The notes beneath the pieces are model-generated. The model made no database searches. It worked only from the letters and a program-made list of their open reading frames with translations, and was not told the DNA's origin. A stretch of 11,816 nucleotides of DNA from an uncultured Candidatus Melainabacteria bacterium. Lineage in GTDB: Bacteria; Cyanobacteriota; Vampirovibrionia; Gastranaerophilales; Gastranaerophilaceae. Location of the stretch: contig CAKUXO010000035.1 of NCBI GenBank assembly GCA_934700385.1, positions 1 to 11,816 on the forward strand, given 5' to 3'. This document shows, one piece after another, positions 6,192 through 11,816 of the stretch; position 1 is the stretch's first letter, and every line of letters starts with the position of its first letter. Position numbers and translations under genes: made by a program.

Positions 6192-7583
6192 ATGCACGGT
6201 ATTATTTTAGCAGGCGGTTCAGGATCAAGACTTTGGCCCTTATCACGTGAGCTTTATCCAAAACAATTGTTAAAATTAAATTCCAACAAAAGCCTTTTAG
6301 AACGCACTTACGAGCGCCTTATGGGAATAATGGATGTTGATAATATCGTTGCAATTACAAATGCAAAGCATATTAGCGATGTTAGAATGCAACTTAGCAG
6401 ATATAACAAAGATGTTCGCATTTTAGGTGAACCTTGCGCTAAAAATACAGCGCCTGCTATTGCAATTACAACAAAATATCTTCTTGACTTTGGGTCTGAT
6501 GACATTATCGTCGTTTTACCATCTGACCATTTAATTAACGATTCAAGAGCTTTTTCTGAAACAATTGAGGAAGCGGCAAAATTAGCAAAACAAGGCTATA
6601 TCGTTACTTTAGGCGTTAAACCGACTTATGCCGGTATTGGCTTTGGATATATCAAAGCGCAAGAAAAACTTGAAGATGGTTATAAAGTTGAATGTTTTAA
6701 AGAAAAACCAGATTTAAAAACGGCACAAGAATATTTTGAAAGTTCCGATTATTATTGGAATGCGGGCATTTTCATTTTTAAGGCTTCAACAATGATGGAA
6801 ACCTTAAAGGAAACTGCGCCTGAAATTTATGATATTACTCAAAAATTCAACTTCAAAGTTCAAGATGACATTGATTATATGACTTTTGATAAATATCCTG
6901 TGATTTCAATTGACTATGCGGTTATGGAAAAAGCTAAAAATATCGCTATGGTTAAAATGAAAAGCGATTGGAATGACCTTGGTTCTTGGGATGCGGTTTA
7001 TGATATCAATGAAAAAGACGAAAAAAATAACGTTAAATTAGGAAATGTAATTGAAAAAGATTGTGAAAACTCTATGTTATTTTCTTCTGATAGATTATTA
7101 GCAGGGGTTGGGCTTAAAGACGTTATTATTGTTGAAACATCAGATGCGGTTTTGGCATGTGACAAAAACAACACCCAAGGGGTTAAAGACATTTATGATA
7201 AATTGAAAAAAACCAAAAACGACACCCACAGAATTCATACAACGGTTTATCGCCCTTGGGGTTATTACACAGTTTTAAACCATGGGGATGGTTATCTTAC
7301 AAAAATGATTTGCGTTTCAAGAAAAGGGCAATTGAGCTTGCAATCTCATAATCATCGTTCTGAACATTGGGTTGTTTTATCAGGCACAGCAAGGGTTACG
7401 CTTGAAGATAAAGTATTTATGTTGAAAGCCGGTTCATCAATTGATATTCCTGTAAAAGCAATTCATTCTTTGGCTAATCCTTATGACACAGAGCTTAAAA
7501 TAATTGAAGTTCAAAAAGGCGATAAATTAGAAGAAGAAGACATTATTAGATATAAAGATATCTATGGCAGAGTTAAAAAATAG
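6192..7583 (+). CDS. manC: Mannose-1-phosphate guanylyltransferase / mannose-6-phosphate isomerase
   Basis: 463 aa, full length for the bifunctional type II enzyme that makes GDP-mannose from mannose-1-phosphate and isomerises fructose-6-phosphate to mannose-6-phosphate. The N-terminal nucleotidyltransferase domain has GGSGSRLWPLSRELYPKQ (8-25), VLPSDH (108-113), FKEKP (169-173), NAGIF (190-194) and DWNDLGSW (259-266). The C-terminal cupin domain (about 347-463) has metal-binding HNHRSEHW (386-393) and GSSIDIPVKAIH (414-425). AAGGGG lies just upstream of the ATG. GDP-mannose feeds lipopolysaccharide, capsule or GDP-fucose pathways; with rfbD this suggests surface polysaccharide synthesis (inferred). 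Its stop is one base from the stop of the convergent mutS. Confidence 0.93.
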   Translation: MHGIILAGGSGSRLWPLSRELYPKQLLKLNSNKSLLERTYERLMGIMDVDNIVAITNAKHISDVRMQLSRYNKDVRILGEPCAKNTAPAIAITTKYLLDFGSDDIIVVLPSDHLINDSRAFSETIEEAAKLAKQGYIVTLGVKPTYAGIGFGYIKAQEKLEDGYKVECFKEKPDLKTAQEYFESSDYYWNAGIFIFKASTMMETLKETAPEIYDITQKFNFKVQDDIDYMTFDKYPVISIDYAVMEKAKNIAMVKMKSDWNDLGSWDAVYDINEKDEKNNVKLGNVIEKDCENSMLFSSDRLLAGVGLKDVIIVETSDAVLACDKNNTQGVKDIYDKLKKTKNDTHRIHTTVYRPWGYYTVLNHGDGYLTKMICVSRKGQLSLQSHNHRSEHWVVLSGTARVTLEDKVFMLKAGSSIDIPVKAIHSLANPYDTELKIIEVQKGDKLEEEDIIRYKDIYGRVKK

Positions 7584-7584
7584 T

Positions 7585-9900
7585 TTAGTTTAAATATTTT
7601 TTAGCGTTTTCAATAATTTCTTTTGGTAAATCGGCTAATATTGCGGTTTCAAGGGCAAGGCTTGAAGCGGCAACACCTTTTGTAATCTTTTTCTGATTAA
7701 GTCCATTTGAAGTTGAAATGTTAAAAATTTTAGATGGATAATAGCTTTCAAGTTTTGTTAATTTAAGATTATGAGTTGCAACTATTGATTTTATTTTGAA
7801 ATTTTTAACAAGATATTCTAAAAACGCACAAGCAATTGCGCCACCTTCATTTTCATTTGTGCTTTTAGCCGGTTCATCTAAAAGTAAAAGGCTTTTGGGG
7901 GTTAAATTATTTAAAATAAATTTAAAATCATTCATCTCAACCATAAAACTTGAATTAGAATTAGTTATGTCATCAACTTCACCTTGAAAAAAGAAAATTT
8001 TATCTAGAATAGGGATTTTTGCACTTTCACAAGGAACAAAAGAACCGATTTGAGCCAAGATATTTATAATTGCATTTTGTTTTAAATAGGTTGATTTTCC
8101 GCTCATATTGGCGCCTGTTAAAACAAGCATTGTGCCATTATTTAAAATTGTGTCATTTTTTACAATTGAAGTATTTAATTTTAATAAACTCGGGTGAAAG
8201 CCATTAATTATTTCAAGATTATCTTCAAGGGTTATTGTTGGTTTTATAAAACCGTTATTCAATGCACACCTAGCAAAAGATACAATAACATCAAGATAAG
8301 CGATTGTTTTGGAAACATTTTTAAAAGTTTGAACAAAATCAAGAGCTTTCTTTTTTAGAGAAGAAAAAATTTCTTGTTCAAGTTCTTGTTTTTGATATTT
8401 CAATTTAAAAATTTCAGATTCTAATTCAGATAATTCATTAAATGTATAACGAATTGAATTAGCTAAAGCTTGCTTTTTAAGATAGTTTGAAGGAATAAAA
8501 GAAGAAAGATTTTTAGGGATTTCAATGTAATAGCCAAGGATTTTGGAATAGGAAATTTTTACATTTTTATTTTTGAAAAAATCTTTTTGATTTTTTGATA
8601 GCTTTTCAATTTTTTCCAAAAATTCTTCTAGTTTTTTTAAGATATAATCAAGTTTTGGATTGTAATTAGAATTAATTATATCACATTCTTTTTCTAAAAA
8701 ATCTTTATTTAGGGCAGTTTTAATTTCATTTGAAAAATTCAAAACTTTTTCAAATTCAAAAGTATTAATTTTAAATAAATCTGAATTTAATTTAGATGAA
8801 AGATTGATTAATTTTTCAAAAATCAAGAAAGAATCGCAAAGAGCATAAAGGGTTTTAGGCGTAATTGAAAAATTAGAAATTTTAGAAGCAGCACGAGATA
8901 AATCGCAAAATTGTTTTAAAACTTGCTCAAATTCATCTAAAAGTTTTTCATTTTTAACCAATTCTTCAACTAAAGATAAACGTTTTTCAATTTCATTTTT
9001 ATCAAGCAAAGGTTCAGATAAAATTTTCTTTAAAAACCTTGTACCCATTGGGGTTTTTGTGTTATTTAAAAACCAAAAAACACTTCCTTTTTTCTTTTGA
9101 AGTTTTTTAGTTCTTGTCAATTCAAGATTTTTTCTTGTGGTTTCATCCATTAATAAAAAGTTGTTAACCTTGTATTCAAGGGGTTTATCAGGATTTGAAT
9201 ATAAATCTTTTTGGGTTATTTTTGAATACTCTAAAATTAAATTTTCGCTAAAATTTTCTTTAATTTCTGAAGATAAAAAGTCATCTTTTAAATAAGTTAC
9301 GTTATATTTTTTTGAAACAAAATCAAAGTTTTCTTTTTGACTTTTTAAAATCAAAACTTCGGTAGGGGAGATTTTATCTAATTCAAAAGGCAAAATATTT
9401 TTTTCGCACTTTGTTTTATAAAATTGCCCAATAGATAAATCACAATAGGCTAATTCAACAAAAGAATTGAAGTCATATAAAGCTAAAATATAGTTATTTT
9501 CAAAACTATCTAAAAATTCATCTTCTAAAAGAGTGCCTTTTGTGTAAATTCTTTCAACTTTTCTTTCAAATTCATCGTTTTCATTTTTATATTGATTGCA
9601 TAAAACTATTTTTAAATTATTTGAAATTAATTTTTTAATATATAAAGATAAAGCATTCTTAGGTATTCCTGCTTGAGGAATTTCTCCAACATTTTTAAAA
9701 CTTCTTGAAGATAGAATGCTTCCTGTTATTTGAGAGAAAATTTTTGCATCTTCAAAATAAGTTTCGTAAAACCCGCCAATTTGAAAAAGAACAATGCAAT
9801 CTTGAAAATTGTTTTTGATATTAAAATATTGTCTTAATAACGGGTGATTAATTTTTAAATTAGCTAAATCTTTAAAATTATCCAACACAATCCTTACCAT
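7585..9900 (-). CDS. mutS: MutS-family DNA mismatch repair ATPase, divergent
   Basis: 771 aa, somewhat shorter than typical MutS and lacking a C-terminal tetramerisation tail. The mismatch-recognition domain keeps Phe-x-Glu (F44-Y-E46) in IGGFYETYFEDAK. The core has GTRFLKKILSEPLLD and the clamp segment KILGYYIEIPKN. The ATPase has Walker A GANMSGKST (596-604), Walker B LLLLDE (D675-E676) and a THN switch His. Several usually strict motifs are altered: DEIGRGT becomes DEPAKST, the FTR...GASDD segment becomes FFQGEVDD, and ASGRSTFM becomes NSNSSFM. It starts 45 nt after the rpoC2 stop, across a terminator. ATG 9900 has no Shine-Dalgarno; TTG 9885 has AAGGA 5 nt upstream and is a real alternative. 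No mutL is in view. It may be the main MutS of the organism or a divergent paralogue. Confidence 0.85.
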   Translation of the reverse strand: MVRIVLDNFKDLANLKINHPLLRQYFNIKNNFQDCIVLFQIGGFYETYFEDAKIFSQITGSILSSRSFKNVGEIPQAGIPKNALSLYIKKLISNNLKIVLCNQYKNENDEFERKVERIYTKGTLLEDEFLDSFENNYILALYDFNSFVELAYCDLSIGQFYKTKCEKNILPFELDKISPTEVLILKSQKENFDFVSKKYNVTYLKDDFLSSEIKENFSENLILEYSKITQKDLYSNPDKPLEYKVNNFLLMDETTRKNLELTRTKKLQKKKGSVFWFLNNTKTPMGTRFLKKILSEPLLDKNEIEKRLSLVEELVKNEKLLDEFEQVLKQFCDLSRAASKISNFSITPKTLYALCDSFLIFEKLINLSSKLNSDLFKINTFEFEKVLNFSNEIKTALNKDFLEKECDIINSNYNPKLDYILKKLEEFLEKIEKLSKNQKDFFKNKNVKISYSKILGYYIEIPKNLSSFIPSNYLKKQALANSIRYTFNELSELESEIFKLKYQKQELEQEIFSSLKKKALDFVQTFKNVSKTIAYLDVIVSFARCALNNGFIKPTITLEDNLEIINGFHPSLLKLNTSIVKNDTILNNGTMLVLTGANMSGKSTYLKQNAIINILAQIGSFVPCESAKIPILDKIFFFQGEVDDITNSNSSFMVEMNDFKFILNNLTPKSLLLLDEPAKSTNENEGGAIACAFLEYLVKNFKIKSIVATHNLKLTKLESYYPSKIFNISTSNGLNQKKITKGVAASSLALETAILADLPKEIIENAKKYLN

Positions 9901-9931
9901 TATAAAATCAAAGCCCCAAAAAGGGGCTTTG
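9901..9931 (-). terminator. Rho-independent terminator after rpoC2
   Basis: A perfect 9-bp stem, CAAAGCCCC (9909-9917) with GGGGCTTTG (9923-9931), closes a 5-nt loop. On the minus strand it is followed by ATTTTATA, a short T-rich tail. It lies 14 nt past the rpoC2 stop and 8 nt before the mutS ATG. The tail is weak, so partial readthrough into mutS is plausible. Confidence 0.75.
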
Positions 9932-9945
9932 AAAATTATTAGTTA

Positions 9946-11816
9946 TTAAAACTGCATATCAGAATCAACAACGCCAAACATACCTTCAATTTCTTCTAAA
10001 ATTGCAGATGGTTTTCTTGCTTGGTGTTTTTGAGCAGCTCTTTTTGCAGCTTCTTTTTCTTTTTCTTCTGAAGCGTTAATTAAGTGATAATAACCAGTAC
10101 CGGCTGGAATTAATCTACCAATAATAACGTTTTCTTTTAGACCTCTCAACAAGTCTTTTTTGCCTTCAACCGCAGCTTCGGTTAAAATTCTTGTTGTTTC
10201 TTGGAATGAAGCAGCTGAAATAAATGATTCAGTGTTTAATGAAGCCTTTGTGATACCAAGTAAAAGTGCTTCATAAGTAGCTTCTTGACCATTATTTTCA
10301 CGAGCGATTGCGTTTTCTGCTTCAATTTCTTTAAGTTCAACCAATTCGCCAGGAAGAAGTTTTGTTGTACCAGAATCAACAACTTTAACTTTTTTAATCA
10401 TTTGACGAACGATAACTTCAACGTGTTTATCAGAAATTTCTACACCTTGAGAACGATATACTCTTTGTACTTCATCTACAAGATATTGTTGAGCAGCGTT
10501 TGCACCTTTTAATCTGATAACGTCATGAACATTCATAGGTCCTGATGTTAAAGGGTCACCTTTTTGGATTTTTTGTTTATTGTTAACAATAACGGTAGCT
10601 TCAATTGGATATTTGATTTCAGTTCTTCCGTTTTCATTTTCAATATACAATCTTAAAACATCATCTTCATATTCAAGAATTGCAACACCGTCTTCTTCTG
10701 CTGCAATTGCAGAATCTTTTGGTTTTCTTGCTTCAAGTAATTCTTCAACACGAGGCAAACCTTGAACGATGTCGCCTGTTTTTTGTCTTTCAAATACTAA
10801 TGTTGCAAGTAAGTCGCCTCTTAAGATTAAAGCAGAATTATCAACCTGTAATAATGTACCAGGAGAGATTAAGTGTGGTCTGCCTTGTCTGATTGTAACT
10901 GATTTAGAATCAACTTTTACAACTTTACCTGAAATTTCAGAGGTTTCATTTTCAGATAATTTAGTATCGATTGTAACAAATTGACCTTGTTTAACTAATG
11001 GTTTTGCAGTTAATTTAACAACATCTTCATAGTTATCTGAAACTAAAAGTAATCTTCTAACATCTGGAGAAGTTGAATTAATAGAAGCAACTGAATCGCT
11101 AACTGCTAAAACTTGAGTTTTAGTAACAGGTGTTTTTGGTTCAATGATTTGACCATTTTCAACCAAGATTTCAGTTTGAGTTGAAGATAATCCACGAGAA
11201 GAATCTTCTTGTTCACGACGAGCGATTAGAGTTTCTAATACAACGATTTTTAAATCGCCTTTTGAATCAAGTTCAACCATACCTTTAAGGTGTGAAATAT
11301 AACCTGACATAGAAAGAACTAATGAAGTTCTTGTTAATACTGCGCCATCAAGATTTCTTACTCTTGCGCCATCTTTAAATTGAACTTGTGTTACAGGCAC
11401 TAATTCAATAGCGTCATCAGTTGCATCAAATTCAATTGAAACTTCTTTTTGTTCAATGTCAAACACTTGAATTGGTCTGATTAAGATTTGAACAGGTTGA
11501 CCGTCAATTGAATCTTCTTCAAGAGTATCATCTGTAATTTCTTCATCTAAATCATCTAATTCCATTAAATCTGATTCATTTTCGATGATTGTTACAATTG
11601 AATCTACACTTGCTTTGATTTTATCAGCAACTAAAGTACCTGCTTCAATAACTTCGCCTTCGCCGACTTTTAAATCATTGATTGAATCAAGAGTGTGTAA
11701 TTCCCCAGGACGAACAACGATTTCGTGGATGATATCATTAAATTCTTTAATTTCAACGATACCTGCGATGTGAGTATAGATATCTTTAACAACTTCGGTA
11801 CCAGCTTCAACATAAG
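9946..11816 (-). CDS. rpoC2: RNA polymerase beta-prime subunit, C-terminal part (RpoC2), 5'-partial
   Basis: 622 residues are visible. The frame stays open to the right edge, so the start lies outside; Met at 11565 is internal. It is part of the catalytic RNA polymerase core. The near-invariant LVFERQKTGDIVQGLPRVEE and LLEARKPK precede the C-terminal region with VHDVIRLKGANAAQQYL, VEVIVRQMIKKV, LLPGELVEL, ALLLGITKASL and SFISAASFQETTRIL. Upstream of the GDIVQGLP motif are several hundred residues of beta-rich, acidic sequence with repeated IVxxG/VxxGE turns, resembling the sandwich-barrel insertions of cyanobacterial RpoC2. RPHLISPGTLLQV is also cyanobacterial in character. The split from rpoC1 cannot be seen here and is inferred from this likeness. 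It ends at a hairpin terminator. Confidence 0.93.
   Translation of the reverse strand, partial: YVEAGTEVVKDIYTHIAGIVEIKEFNDIIHEIVVRPGELHTLDSINDLKVGEGEVIEAGTLVADKIKASVDSIVTIIENESDLMELDDLDEEITDDTLEEDSIDGQPVQILIRPIQVFDIEQKEVSIEFDATDDAIELVPVTQVQFKDGARVRNLDGAVLTRTSLVLSMSGYISHLKGMVELDSKGDLKIVVLETLIARREQEDSSRGLSSTQTEILVENGQIIEPKTPVTKTQVLAVSDSVASINSTSPDVRRLLLVSDNYEDVVKLTAKPLVKQGQFVTIDTKLSENETSEISGKVVKVDSKSVTIRQGRPHLISPGTLLQVDNSALILRGDLLATLVFERQKTGDIVQGLPRVEELLEARKPKDSAIAAEEDGVAILEYEDDVLRLYIENENGRTEIKYPIEATVIVNNKQKIQKGDPLTSGPMNVHDVIRLKGANAAQQYLVDEVQRVYRSQGVEISDKHVEVIVRQMIKKVKVVDSGTTKLLPGELVELKEIEAENAIARENNGQEATYEALLLGITKASLNTESFISAASFQETTRILTEAAVEGKKDLLRGLKENVIIGRLIPAGTGYYHLINASEEKEKEAAKRAAQKHQARKPSAILEEIEGMFGVVDSDMQF

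Noticed and set aside
11563..11565. ATG at 11565 as the start of the RNA polymerase gene.
   Set aside because: The same frame continues without a stop to the right edge with beta-prime-like sequence, so this Met is internal and the gene is cut by the window edge.

Overview
The window is AT-rich (my partial counts put ordinary regions near 35-40% GC and the main intergenic region below 20%). It looks like chromosome from a non-photosynthetic member of the cyanobacterial phylum, probably Vampirovibrionia/Gastranaerophilales (formerly Melainabacteria). This lineage call is inference. It rests on the RNA polymerase beta-prime C-terminal part at the right edge, which reads like cyanobacterial RpoC2 with sandwich-barrel insertions, and on a prepilin-type surface protein carrying DUF1566-like domains.

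Left third (1-3022): one large minus-strand gene encodes a prepilin-like membrane protein with three tandem C-type-lectin-like (DUF1566/Lcl_C-like) domains. The last parts of domains 2 and 3 (857-1048 and 119-310) are two 192-nt blocks that align without gaps. They differ almost only at codon positions 1 and 2, and three quarters of the differing sites have an adenine in one copy. The flanking codons switch to mostly synonymous differences. This is the fingerprint of a diversity-generating retroelement (DGR): two variable regions written from one adenine-mutagenised template. Neither the template repeat nor the reverse transcriptase is in the window; a DGR would most likely place them to the left of position 1. 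The gene has a good promoter whose -10 box lies inside a palindrome, a Shine-Dalgarno site that favours a TTG start, and a strong terminator.

Middle (3023-7583): a short MerR-type regulator is divergent from the pilin gene. It is convergent with, and overlaps by 4 nt, a minus-strand gene for a family-5 (peptide-type) extracellular solute-binding protein. Divergent from that gene are rfbD (dTDP-4-dehydrorhamnose reductase) and then manC (mannose-1-phosphate guanylyltransferase/mannose-6-phosphate isomerase) with its own likely promoter. Both make nucleotide-sugar precursors for surface polysaccharide (dTDP-rhamnose and GDP-mannose).

Right (7585-11816): rpoC2 enters from the right edge on the minus strand and ends at a perfect hairpin terminator. 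Directly after the terminator comes a full-length but sequence-divergent mutS, whose stop lies 1 nt from the stop of manC. Packing is tight apart from the 246-bp region upstream of the pilin gene, which holds three inverted repeats.

The pilin/lectin gene is the notable system: a surface protein with two adjacent hypervariable faces next to a possible regulator. The other genes are housekeeping or cell-envelope functions.
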